Source: Glycomyces artemisiae (lineage in GTDB: Bacteria; Actinomycetota; Actinomycetes; Mycobacteriales; Micromonosporaceae). From it: a stretch of 64,000 bases of DNA. Where the stretch lies: contig NZ_PVTJ01000001.1 of NCBI RefSeq assembly GCF_003002955.1, positions 682,001 through 746,000 on the forward strand. The letters run 5' to 3'. This document shows, in pieces, positions 9,141-17,231 of the stretch. The notes beneath the pieces are model-generated. The model was not told the origin of the DNA. It worked only from the letters and a program-made list of their open reading frames with translations, and made no database searches. Positions within the stretch are counted from its first letter, which is position 1. Every line of letters begins with the position of its first letter. The translations under genes and the position numbers were made by a program.

Positions 9141-9695
9141 TCACATCCGGGCGAGCCGGTCGAGGTGCAGCCGCACCGCCGCCCCGGTCCGCTCCTCGTC
9201 GCCGGTGGCGACGAGGTCGAGGATCGCCCCGCGCAGGACCGCGAGCGTGAGCGTCAGGTCCGCCTCGTCCGCACCCGGCTCGCATGCGGCGAGGACCGCG
9301 AGCCAGTCGTCCACGGTGGCCTTCGCGAAGCCCGCCCAGGCGCCGTCCGGCTCCACGAGCGAGCGCGCGTACGCCTCGGTCCACAGCCGCAGCAGCGGGC
9401 GGTGCCCCGGGTCGGAGGCCCACTCCCACAACCGCTCTGCGGCGGCCGCGAGACCCACGGGCTCCCCGAGGCGGTCCAGGAGCGCCAGCTCCTCGGCGCG
9501 GGCGCGGGCCAGCAGCTCGCGGATGAGGCCGTCCTTGCTGCCGAACAGGAACAGCAGCACGCGCGGGCTGGAGCCGACCGCCGCGGCGAGCGGGCGCAGC
9601 GACATGTCGGAGAGGCCGTTCGCGAGCACGTACGCGTATGCGGCTTCGAGCAGTTCGGTCCGGCGGGCGGAGGGGCTGGTGCGGTCCAGGGTCAC
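9141..9695 (-). CDS. TetR-family transcriptional regulator
   Basis: A 184-residue one-component repressor. The N-terminal HTH covers roughly residues 8-52 (RRTELLEAAYAYVLANGLSD, then SLRPLAAAVGSSPRVLLFLF), followed by a helical ligand domain. It starts at the GTG at 9693-9695. It is divergent from a GNAT acetyltransferase gene across a 63-bp gap that contains a perfect dyad (9715-9730). It therefore probably represses both its own gene and the acetyltransferase gene. The ligand is unknown. Confidence 0.88.
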   Translation of the reverse strand: MTLDRTSPSARRTELLEAAYAYVLANGLSDMSLRPLAAAVGSSPRVLLFLFGSKDGLIRELLARARAEELALLDRLGEPVGLAAAAERLWEWASDPGHRPLLRLWTEAYARSLVEPDGAWAGFAKATVDDWLAVLAACEPGADEADLTLTLAVLRGAILDLVATGDEERTGAAVRLHLDRLARM

Positions 9696-9714
9696 GGGTC
9701 TAGCATAAAGCCAC

Positions 9715-9730
9715 TGAAACGAGTGTTTCA
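9715..9730. promoter_or_regulatory. Predicted TetR operator
   Basis: A perfect inverted repeat TGAAAC-GAGT-GTTTCA lies between the divergent TetR and GNAT genes and overlaps the region expected to hold both promoters. Confidence 0.65.
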
Positions 9731-9758
9731 CTCGATCGCGAGTCTGGAGGACCCCGCC

Positions 9759-10253
9759 ATGGCCCACACCGAACTGCGCCCGGCCGACCGCCCCGGCGAC
9801 CTGGGCTGGATCGTCAAGTCCCAGGGCGAGTACTACGCCGAGGCCCTCGGCTGGTCGAACGGGTACGAGGCCATGGTCGCGAAGATCGTGTCCGGTTTCG
9901 CCGACCTCGACCCCGAGCGCGAGGCCGCCTGGATCGCCGACGTCGACGGCGAGCGCGCCGGGAGCGTGGCCCTCGTGGCCGACGGCGCCCCGGGCACGGC
10001 CCGCCTCCGCATCCTCTACGTCGACCCCGCCGCCCGCGGCCTCGGCCTCGGCGCGCGCCTGGTGGGGGAGTGCGTCGGCTTCGCGCGCGCGGCCGGGTAC
10101 GAGCGGGTGGTCCTGTGGACCGTCGACGTGCTCGCCTCGGCCCGCCGCATCTACCAGGCCCAGGGGTTCACGCTCGACAAGGAGGAGCCGTTCCACCGCT
10201 TCGGCCACGACCTCACCGGGCAGGACTGGGTCCTGGAGCTCAAGCCTCAGTAG
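9759..10253 (+). CDS. GNAT-family N-acetyltransferase
   Basis: A 164-residue acetyl-CoA-dependent acetyltransferase. The acetyl-CoA-binding core reads LRILYVDPAARGLGLGARLV (motif A, R-G-x-G-x-G/A like) at about residues 84-103, followed by VLWTVDVLASARRIYQAQGF. The substrate is unknown; the pattern resembles the GNAT domain of MarR-GNAT fusions (WIVKSQGEYYAEALGW near the N-terminus). The ATG at 9759 follows TCTGGAGGA. It is divergent from a TetR gene, and its stop overlaps the convergent downstream gene by 7 nt. Confidence 0.88.
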   Translation: MAHTELRPADRPGDLGWIVKSQGEYYAEALGWSNGYEAMVAKIVSGFADLDPEREAAWIADVDGERAGSVALVADGAPGTARLRILYVDPAARGLGLGARLVGECVGFARAAGYERVVLWTVDVLASARRIYQAQGFTLDKEEPFHRFGHDLTGQDWVLELKPQ

Positions 10254-10819
10254 ACCTTCCGGCGCCGCCCCGTCGCGGGCGCGCTCCTGGCGTCGGTGAT
10301 CCGGGCCCGGAAGAACCGCGACGCGGCGGCCTGGAGGCGGCCGCGGCCCGAGGCGCTGAACGGGACCGAGCGACGCGCGAGCGCACTGGTCACGTGCGGC
10401 GGAACGCCGCGCCGGTCGGTGTCGCCCGGCGCGTGGTCGGCGCGGACCGTCTCAACCCCGACCATCGTGGTCCAGTACAGGCCGGTCCGCTTGCGCCACA
10501 AGTGGATCCCCTTGACCTCCGACCACGGCAGCTCCACGATGGGGCTCAGGGAGCGGTTGCGCTGGGAGGTCTGCGGGTAGAGCCGCACGCCCTGCCGGTC
10601 GAACTCGGCCACCGGCTGGCGCTTGGCGAGGTTCCGCAGGCGCGTCAGAGGCCAGGCCAGGAACCCGGCCGCGGCGATGAGCGCGAGCGGCCAGCTGTTG
10701 CTCGTGCTCCCGGCCGCGGCGGCCACGGCCCCGGACGCGAGCGCCGCGCCCGCGGCGGTGCGCACCGCGTCGCGCCAGTGGGGACGGTCGGTGACTTGCT
10801 CTACCTCGGAGCCGGGCAT
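10247..10819 (-). CDS. Membrane protein with PH-like domain
   Basis: A 190-residue protein of unknown function. A hydrophobic stretch at about residues 20-58 can form two TM helices. It is followed by a region resembling bacterial PH domains (EFDRQGVRLYPQTSQ, then LPWSEVKGIHLWRKR). The C-terminus is basic and Arg-rich. The start is the ATG at 10817-10819. Its 3' end overlaps the GNAT gene by 7 nt in convergent orientation. A similar two-helix PH-like protein is encoded at 57325-57792. Confidence 0.65.
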   Translation of the reverse strand: MPGSEVEQVTDRPHWRDAVRTAAGAALASGAVAAAAGSTSNSWPLALIAAAGFLAWPLTRLRNLAKRQPVAEFDRQGVRLYPQTSQRNRSLSPIVELPWSEVKGIHLWRKRTGLYWTTMVGVETVRADHAPGDTDRRGVPPHVTSALARRSVPFSASGRGRLQAAASRFFRARITDARSAPATGRRRKVY

Positions 10820-10983
10820 GCGGAGTCCTCAAGGGGTTGAGGGGAGGGCCGACCTCATCATCCCACGCCCGGGCCCCTTCCGGCGCCGGAGCGCCGCCCC
10901 GATTTCGGCCGCCGGGGGGAGGAGCCCGGGGCGCGCGGGCGATACTGTGCGCTGACCGCGTGAGGCGAGAGGGAGGACGGGCC

Positions 10984-12198
10984 ATGGTGGAGGCCAAGCG
11001 CTGGCGGGTGCCGATCGCGACCCGCGACCACACCGAGGGGCACCGGCAGGCGACCTGGCTGGAGCTGTTCTTCGACCTCGCGTTCGTCGTCGCGGTCGCG
11101 CAGGCGGCGCTCCAGTTCGAGCACGCCGCCGCCGAAGGGCACGTCGGGGAGGGGCTGCTCGGGTACGCGTTCGCGTTCGCCGCGATCTGGTGGATCTGGG
11201 TTTCGTTCACGTGGTTCGCGAACTTCTTCGACACCGACGACGTGCCCTACCGGCTGCTCATGATGGTCATGATCGCCGGGTCCCTCGGCCTCGCCGCGGG
11301 CGTGCCGCAGGCCGCGCACCTCGACTTCCGCATCTTCGTCGTGTCCTACGTGGTCATGCGCCTCGCGTACGTCGCGCAGTGGGGCCGCGTCTACCGCACC
11401 GGCGACCCGGCGATGCGCCCGCTCGCGCTGAAGATGATGGTGTGGACCAGTTTCGTGCAGCTCGGCTGGGTCGCGTTCCTCCTGGTGCCCATGGACCTGC
11501 GCGTCGAGGCATGGCTCGTGTGGTTCGCGCTCGACCTCGCCGTCCCCGTCATCGCGCGCTGGGACCCGCGCCTCGGCGGCCACTGGGGCCACATCCGCGA
11601 ACGCTACGGGCTGTTCACGATCATCGTCCTCGGGGAGGCCGTCTCGGCGGCGACGATCGCCGTCTCCGGCGCCGTCGACTCCGGCCTCGACTTCGACACC
11701 GCGCCGCTCCTCACGCTCGCCGCCGCGGGCCTGGTCACCGTGTTCGCCCTGTGGTGGATCTACTTCGACTTCAGCGGCGGCCACGCCTTCGACCGCGGCC
11801 CGCGCACCGTCTACGTGTGGGCGTACGCCCACTACCTCGTGTTCGCGTCCGTCGCCGCGCTCGGCGCCGGGATCGCCCTCGCGGTCGTCCGCATCACCGA
11901 CCCGGAGCACGTGCACCTCGGCGACCGCGCCGTCGCCCTCGTCCCCGCGGTCGCGGTGGCGATCCTGCTGCTCGTCACGCTCCTCATCGAGACCGTCAGC
12001 GAGCACGGCATGGCCGCGGGCCACACCGCCGCCAAGTTCGCGGCCGCCGCCGTCGCGATCGGCGCGGCCCTGCTCGCCCCGGCGATCACGATCCAGGGCG
12101 CGGCCGTCGTCACCGCGCTGGCCCTCACGGGCCTGGTCGTCTACGGCGTCGTCGAGCAGCACCGCCTCACCGCCGCCGAGGAGGCCGAGGCGGCCTGA
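10984..12198 (+). CDS. Low temperature requirement A (LtrA) family membrane protein
   Basis: A 404-residue polytopic membrane protein with about 10-12 hydrophobic helices. It opens with the family signature ATWLELFFDLAFVVAVAQAA and contains ERYGLFTIIVLGEAV and LWWIYFDFSGG. LtrA was named in Listeria for growth in the cold; its biochemical role is not established. The ATG at 10984 follows GAGAGGGAGGACGGGCC. The 164 bp upstream hold no recognisable gene. The next gene follows after 59 nt on the same strand. Confidence 0.87.
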   Translation: MVEAKRWRVPIATRDHTEGHRQATWLELFFDLAFVVAVAQAALQFEHAAAEGHVGEGLLGYAFAFAAIWWIWVSFTWFANFFDTDDVPYRLLMMVMIAGSLGLAAGVPQAAHLDFRIFVVSYVVMRLAYVAQWGRVYRTGDPAMRPLALKMMVWTSFVQLGWVAFLLVPMDLRVEAWLVWFALDLAVPVIARWDPRLGGHWGHIRERYGLFTIIVLGEAVSAATIAVSGAVDSGLDFDTAPLLTLAAAGLVTVFALWWIYFDFSGGHAFDRGPRTVYVWAYAHYLVFASVAALGAGIALAVVRITDPEHVHLGDRAVALVPAVAVAILLLVTLLIETVSEHGMAAGHTAAKFAAAAVAIGAALLAPAITIQGAAVVTALALTGLVVYGVVEQHRLTAAEEAEAA

Positions 12199-12257
12199 GC
12201 GGGCGGGGGCGCATTAGGATCGAGCGACCACCGCCCTTCGAGCCCCGAGGACCCGAC

Positions 12258-13412
12258 GTGACCGCCACCGACACCGACACTCCCGAAACCCCGGTCCGGA
12301 AGCGCCGCAAGTGGCTGCGCGGTACGTTCATCGCCTTGGGGGTGGTGCTCGTGCTCGCGGTCGCAGGGCTCGGCGGCGCCGGGTGGTACTTCTCGAACGA
12401 GGTCCTCGTGCCCGACCACTCGCCCTCGGAGTACTCGCTCACCGTCGAGGCCTTCGACGAGACCACGGTGACGATCACCCGCGACGAGGCCTCCGAGAAG
12501 GGCGGCGTGTGGGGCCTGGCCTGGGACGGCGGGCACGCGGTCGTCGGCGACATCGTGTCCGAGGACGACGGCACCGTCACCCGCACCCTCCAGAACGTCC
12601 TCTCCGGCGACCTCGCCGAGGGCCTCAAGGTCCGCATGGACATGTACGGCTACCGCGGCGACCCGCAGACCGCGCTCGGCCTCGCGTTCGAGGAGGTCCA
12701 GATCCCGACCGGCCTCGGCGACGCCCCCGCCTGGCTCGTCCCGGCCGACGGCGACACCTGGGTCATCGGCGTCCACGGCCGCAACGCCACCCGCGAGGAG
12801 CTGCTGCGCTCCACCGAGGTCTACCACGGCCTCGGCTACCCCGTGCTCGACGTGACGTACCGCAACGACGAGGGCGCGCCCGCCGCCGAGAACGGGCTCA
12901 TGAGCCTCGGCGAGTACGAGGCCGACGACGTGATCGCCGCGATCGACTACGCGCTCGCCAACGGCGCGAAGGACGTCGTCCTCCACGGCGTCTCCATGGG
13001 CGGCTCGACCGTCGCCACGGCCGCGCGCAAGATCGAGGACCCGTCCGTGATCAAGGGCCTCGTCCTCGACTCCCCGTGCGTCGACTGGAACTCCACGCTC
13101 GACATGCAGGCCGCCGACCGGAACGTCATCGACCCGATCACGTGGGCCGCCAAGCGGGTCGTGGAGTTCCGCGCCGACATCAGCCTGCACGACCTCGACC
13201 AGCGGAACTTCGCCGACGAGTTCGCCATGCCGGTGCTCCTGTTCGTCGACACCGCCGACCGGACCGTGGAGCACACCGCGACCCTCGACTTCGCGGGCAT
13301 GCTGGGGGACTCGACGCTCGTCGAGTCCGCTTCCGGCCACACCGCGACCTGGAACGAGGACCCCGCGAAGTACGCCGCGGAGCTCCAGGCCTACCTCGCG
13401 TCGCTGTCTTAG
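12258..13412 (+). CDS. Membrane-anchored alpha/beta hydrolase
   Basis: A 384-residue protein. A basic N-terminus (RKRRKWLR) and one TM helix (about residues 24-48) anchor a large extracytoplasmic region. An alpha/beta-hydrolase domain begins near residue 165: WVIGVHGRNATREE, the nucleophile elbow GVSMGGST (Ser near residue 240), and a late GHTATW that supplies the His. It resembles the BEM46/Rv0183-like group of exported hydrolases; the substrate is unknown. The GTG at 12258 is chosen because it precedes the basic cap of the anchor. The stop overlaps the convergent GHR gene by 4 nt. Confidence 0.8.
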   Translation: MTATDTDTPETPVRKRRKWLRGTFIALGVVLVLAVAGLGGAGWYFSNEVLVPDHSPSEYSLTVEAFDETTVTITRDEASEKGGVWGLAWDGGHAVVGDIVSEDDGTVTRTLQNVLSGDLAEGLKVRMDMYGYRGDPQTALGLAFEEVQIPTGLGDAPAWLVPADGDTWVIGVHGRNATREELLRSTEVYHGLGYPVLDVTYRNDEGAPAAENGLMSLGEYEADDVIAAIDYALANGAKDVVLHGVSMGGSTVATAARKIEDPSVIKGLVLDSPCVDWNSTLDMQAADRNVIDPITWAAKRVVEFRADISLHDLDQRNFADEFAMPVLLFVDTADRTVEHTATLDFAGMLGDSTLVESASGHTATWNEDPAKYAAELQAYLASLS

Positions 13413-14542
13413 GGGGCGCTGTAGAGCGGGTTCGCGCCCGGCGGCCGCTCGGCGGCCGACACCGGCCCCGGCGCGGTGCCCTCGCCGAACGGCGAGCCGC
13501 CCAGGCGCTCGCGGCCGTGCTCCGAGAGCCAGTTCGCGAGGTCCGGCCCGGCCGGGACCACCTGCGTCGGGTTGACGTCCTCGTGCACGACGTAGTAGTG
13601 CCGCTTGATCTGGTCGAAGTCCACGGTGTCGCCGAACCCGGGCGTCTGGAACAGGTCCCGCGCGTACGCCCACAGGTTCGGCATCTCGGTGAGCTTGTTC
13701 CGGTTGCACTTGAAATGGCCGTGGTACACCGGGTCGAACCGCACGAGCGTCGTGAACAGCCGCACGTCGGCCTCCGTGATGTGCGCGCCCATGAGGTACC
13801 GGCTCGCCGCGAGCCGGTCCTCCAGCCAGTCGAGCGCCGCGAACAGCCGCTGGTACGCCAGCTCGTACGCGCGCTGCGAACCGGCGAACCCGGCCCGGTA
13901 CACGCCGTTGTTGACCTCCGTGAAGACCCGCTTGACCACCGGCAGCATGTCCGCGACGAGCCCCGCGGGCACCAGGTCCGGGGCGCCCTCGCGGTGGAAC
14001 GCGCGCCACTGGGTCGACAGGTCGAACGTGATCTGCGGGTAGTTGTTGGTGACGACCTGCCCCGAGGGGACGTCGACGATCGCGGGCACGGTGATGCCGC
14101 GCGGGTAGTCGGGGAAGCGCTTGAAGTAGTGCTCCTGGAGCCGCTCGGTGCCCAGCACCGGGTCCCGGCCGTCCGGATTCAGGTCGAACGTCCACGACCG
14201 CACGTCGTGGACCGGGCCCGGCGTGGCGAGCGAGATCGCGTCCTCCAGGCCCAGGAGCCGGCGCACGATGATCGACCGGTGCGCCCACGGGCACGCCCGC
14301 GCCGCCACGAGCCGGTACCGGCCCGGCTCGACCGGCCACGCCGCGGCGCCCTCGGTGAGCCCGGCGATCCGCGGGTCCCCGATCGGCGAGGCCGCCTCCA
14401 CGGGCGCGGCCAGCGCCGCGTCGACGTCGGCGACGATCCGGTCCTCGATGTAGTTCGTATCGCGCTTGAACTCGCCGCCGGTGACGTACGCGCCCGCGGT
14501 CGAATGCTCCGTGCCCTTGGTCGGCTCGTGCTGCTCTTCCAT
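13409..14542 (-). CDS. Xi-class glutathione S-transferase / glutathionyl-hydroquinone reductase homologue
   Basis: A 377-residue protein of the YqjG/ECM4 family, which reduces thiol adducts of hydroquinones. The catalytic motif ACPWAHR has C84. The C-terminal domain has YLMGAHITEADVRLFTTLVRF and the Tyr-rich FDQIKRHYYVVH typical of the class. Because actinobacteria use mycothiol, the natural substrate may be a mycothionyl adduct; this is inference. The start is the ATG at 14540-14542; an in-frame ATG nine codons upstream is less likely because a TAGGCT box lies 7 nt before 14542. It is divergent from an APH-fold kinase gene. Confidence 0.88.
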   Translation of the reverse strand: MEEQHEPTKGTEHSTAGAYVTGGEFKRDTNYIEDRIVADVDAALAAPVEAASPIGDPRIAGLTEGAAAWPVEPGRYRLVAARACPWAHRSIIVRRLLGLEDAISLATPGPVHDVRSWTFDLNPDGRDPVLGTERLQEHYFKRFPDYPRGITVPAIVDVPSGQVVTNNYPQITFDLSTQWRAFHREGAPDLVPAGLVADMLPVVKRVFTEVNNGVYRAGFAGSQRAYELAYQRLFAALDWLEDRLAASRYLMGAHITEADVRLFTTLVRFDPVYHGHFKCNRNKLTEMPNLWAYARDLFQTPGFGDTVDFDQIKRHYYVVHEDVNPTQVVPAGPDLANWLSEHGRERLGGSPFGEGTAPGPVSAAERPPGANPLYSAP

Positions 14543-14549
14543 GGCCCCC

Positions 14550-14567
14550 AGCCTACGCAAGTAGGCT
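14550..14567. promoter_or_regulatory. Palindrome carrying symmetric divergent -10 boxes
   Basis: AGCCTAC-GCAA-GTAGGCT is a perfect 18-nt palindrome that gives a TAGGCT hexamer on each strand. The minus-strand copy sits 7 nt before the ATG at 14542, and the plus-strand copy lies 28 nt before the TTG at 14596. It could be a shared bidirectional promoter core or an operator. Confidence 0.5.
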
Positions 14568-14595
14568 CGGCGGGACTCCGCAGAAAGGGATCGCC

Positions 14596-15438
14596 TTGGA
14601 CGACTTGACGACCGACGAGACCATCGTCCGCTCGCTGCTGCACGACCAGCGCCCCGACCTCGCCAGCCTGGAGCTGCGGCTCGTCGAGTGCGGCTGGGGC
14701 TGCCGCATGTGGCGCCTCGGCGCGGACCTCGCGCTGCGCCTGCCGCGCACCGAGGACGCCCCCGGGCTCATCGAGCGCGAGCACCGCTGGCTCCCGGGCC
14801 TCGCGCCGCTCCTGCCGCTGCCCGTGCCGGTCCCCGAGTACCTCGGCACGCCGACCGAGGCGTTCCCGAAGAACTGGATCGTCACCACCTGGGTCGAGGG
14901 CACCCCCGCCGACGTCGCGCCCGTCACCGACGCCGCCTCGGCCGCCGTCCTCGGGGCGTTCCTCACCGCGCTCCACCGGCCCGCCCCGGAGGAGGCCGCG
15001 GTCGCCACGGACCGCGGCGTGCCGCTCAAGACGTTCACGATGGAGTTCGACGACCCTGCGCTGCAAGCGGTCTGGGACGACGCCCTCGCGGCCCCCGAGT
15101 GGGACGGCCCGCCCGTGTGGCTCCACGCGGACCTGCACCCCGCGAACGTCGTCACCGCGGGCGGCGCACTCACCGGCGTCATCGACTTCGGCGACATCTG
15201 CACCGGCGACCCGGCCACCGACCTGTGCGCGGCCTGGCTGCTCCTCCCGGACCCCGTCGCGTTCTTCGACCACTACGAGACCGACGAGGCGACGGTCCGC
15301 CGCTCCCGCGGCTGGGCCCTGCGCCGCGCCGTCGGGCTCCAGCACATCGGGCGCGCGGGCGTCGAGGGCAGGCACTGGGGCAAGCCGACGTGGCTGCCCG
15401 CGGGCGACGCGGCGCTGGAGCGCCTCCTCGCGACCTGA
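14596..15438 (+). CDS. Aminoglycoside phosphotransferase (APH) fold kinase
   Basis: A 280-residue small-molecule kinase of the APH/choline-kinase superfamily. The Brenner-type catalytic loop HADLHPANV lies near residues 177-185 and the metal motif VIDFGD near 199-204; the N-lobe has DLALRLPR with the ATP-contacting lysine position replaced by Arg. A chromosomal single copy of this type may act on metabolites rather than antibiotics, so resistance cannot be claimed. TTG at 14596 follows CAGAAAGGGA. A paralogue of the same subfamily lies at 26638-27513. Confidence 0.8.
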   Translation: MDDLTTDETIVRSLLHDQRPDLASLELRLVECGWGCRMWRLGADLALRLPRTEDAPGLIEREHRWLPGLAPLLPLPVPVPEYLGTPTEAFPKNWIVTTWVEGTPADVAPVTDAASAAVLGAFLTALHRPAPEEAAVATDRGVPLKTFTMEFDDPALQAVWDDALAAPEWDGPPVWLHADLHPANVVTAGGALTGVIDFGDICTGDPATDLCAAWLLLPDPVAFFDHYETDEATVRRSRGWALRRAVGLQHIGRAGVEGRHWGKPTWLPAGDAALERLLAT

Positions 15439-15480
15439 CGGCAATAGGCTGGACCCGGCGTGACGACTGAAGGGGAGCAC

Positions 15481-16680
15481 ATGGAAGCGACCGACCCGAC
15501 CGCACTCGAAGACCGCTACGGCGCGCACAACTACCACCCGCTGCCGGTGGTCCTCGCCGAAGGCGAGGGGGCGTGGGTGACCGACACCGACGGGAACCGG
15601 TACCTCGACTGGCTCGCGGCGTATTCGGCGGTCAACTTCGGGCACCGGCACCCGCGGCTCATCGCCGCGGCGAAGGCCCAGCTCGACCGGCTCACCCTCG
15701 CCTCGCGTGCGTTCCGCACCGACGCGCTGGGGCCGTTCCTCGCGGGCCTCGCGGAGCTGTGCGGCAAGGACGCGGTCCTGCCGATGAACACCGGCGCCGA
15801 GGCGGTCGAGACCGCGATCAAGGCCGCCCGCAAATGGGGCTACACGAAGAAGGGCGTCCCCGCGGACAGGGCCCGGATCGTGGTCTTCGACGGGAACTTC
15901 CACGGCCGCACCACCACGATCGTCGGCTTCTCCTCCGACCCCGGCTCCCGCGAGGGCTTCGGGCCGTTCACGCCCGGGTTCGACTCGATCCCCTACGGGG
16001 ACATCGACGCCCTGCACGCGGCGATCGGTTCCGACACGGCCGCGGTGCTCATCGAACCGGTGCAAGGCGAAGCGGGCGTCATCGTCCCGCCCGCGGGCTA
16101 CCTGCGCGCCGTGCGCGCGGCCTGCGACCAGAGCAACGTCCTGATGATCGCCGACGAGATCCAGTCGGGCCTGGCCCGCACGGGCCACACCTTCGCCTGC
16201 GACAGGGAGGACGTCGTGCCCGACGTCTACCTGCTCGGGAAGGCCCTCGGCGGCGGGGTCGTCCCGGTCTCCGCGGTCGCGGCCGACCGCGAGGTGATGG
16301 ACGTGTTCACCCCCGGCACCCACGGCTCCACGTTCGGCGGCAACCCGGTGGCCGCCGCGGTCGGCGCGGAGGTCGTCGCCATGCTCGCCACCGGCGAGTG
16401 GCAGGCCCGCGCCCGCGACCTCGGCAAGCACCTCGAAGACGCGCTCGCGACCCTCGACCCGTCCGCGGTGGACGCGGTGCGGGTGTGCGGGCTGTGGGCG
16501 GGCGTCGACCTCGCCGACGGCGGTCCCAGCGCCCGCGAGGTGTGCGAGCGGGCCGCGCGGCTCGGCCTGCTGTGCAAGGAGACCCACGAGAAGACCGTGC
16601 GCATCGCGCCGCCGCTCGTGATCGAGCCCGAGGAGATCGACCGCGGCGTCGCGATCCTCAAGCGGGCGATCGAGGGCTAG
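15481..16680 (+). CDS. rocD: Ornithine--oxo-acid aminotransferase
   Basis: A 399-residue PLP enzyme of class III. It transfers the delta-amino group of ornithine to 2-oxoglutarate to give glutamate semialdehyde, a step of arginine catabolism and proline synthesis. Family features are YGAHNYHPLPVVL near the N-terminus, NTGAEAVETAIKAARKWGY, IADEIQSGLARTG and the PLP-lysine in YLLGKALGGG (K254). The length is normal. The ATG at 15481 follows AAGGGGAGCAC. No other arginine gene is adjacent. The stop is 8 nt from the convergent unknown gene. Confidence 0.95.
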   Translation: MEATDPTALEDRYGAHNYHPLPVVLAEGEGAWVTDTDGNRYLDWLAAYSAVNFGHRHPRLIAAAKAQLDRLTLASRAFRTDALGPFLAGLAELCGKDAVLPMNTGAEAVETAIKAARKWGYTKKGVPADRARIVVFDGNFHGRTTTIVGFSSDPGSREGFGPFTPGFDSIPYGDIDALHAAIGSDTAAVLIEPVQGEAGVIVPPAGYLRAVRAACDQSNVLMIADEIQSGLARTGHTFACDREDVVPDVYLLGKALGGGVVPVSAVAADREVMDVFTPGTHGSTFGGNPVAAAVGAEVVAMLATGEWQARARDLGKHLEDALATLDPSAVDAVRVCGLWAGVDLADGGPSAREVCERAARLGLLCKETHEKTVRIAPPLVIEPEEIDRGVAILKRAIEG

Positions 16681-16688
16681 GGCCCGTC

Positions 16689-17060
16689 CTAGGCGTCGGA
16701 GCTGCGGGCCGCGAGGATCGCGATCGCGCCCGCGGCGTCCTGGATCCGCTCGTCGTCCACGTCGCAGCCGTGCTCCTTGAGGACGGCGAGCAGGTCCGCG
16801 ACCACCGGCCCGGTGGCCTCGATGGCCCACGACCGGTCCACCGGGTGCGCGTAGTCCGAGCCGCCCAGCTGCACCCCCTCGTGGTTCCACACGGCCGCCG
16901 CCGCGGCGGCGATGCGCCGCGCCCGCGTCTGCGGGTCCCCAAGGGGCGCTTCGCGTCCGGCCTCACCGTCGCCGAGGACGGGCGTGGCGTACGTGGGGCG
17001 CACCGGGGTCCGGTACCGGTCGTCGCCGAAGAGGTCTCTGAAATCGCCGATGCCGTGCAT
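16689..17060 (-). CDS. Hypothetical protein, 123 aa
   Basis: I do not recognise this protein. It is soluble and weakly acidic, with an aromatic-poor N-terminus (MHGIGDFRDLFGDDRYRTPV), a central Ala-rich helix (RARRIAAAAAAVWNHEG) and a second helical half (SWAIEATGPVVADLLAVLKE). The high GC third positions and a start at the ATG at 17058-17060 support it as a gene. It is convergent with rocD and divergent from the ROK regulator gene. No motif suggests an activity. Confidence 0.6.
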   Translation of the reverse strand: MHGIGDFRDLFGDDRYRTPVRPTYATPVLGDGEAGREAPLGDPQTRARRIAAAAAAVWNHEGVQLGGSDYAHPVDRSWAIEATGPVVADLLAVLKEHGCDVDDERIQDAAGAIAILAARSSDA

Positions 17061-17231
17061 TGGTGTGCTCGCTTCCCCCCACCTGACGGTTGATCCGCTC
17101 CCCCTATTTGTACCGCGTCCGCCCGGTCCGCCCCCAAGTGGCGTCCCCCGTCCGAGTCGACGAGCGCCCCCGGGCGCCCGACCGGCTTGCTAGGATTCCC
17201 CGTCACCGCGAACCGAGTCCCCGGAGTGCCC

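Noticed and set aside
14596..15438. The two APH-fold kinases (also 26638-27513) as antibiotic-resistance genes.
   Set aside because: The fold is shared by many metabolic kinases and neither gene lies in a mobile or resistance context; only family-level naming is justified.
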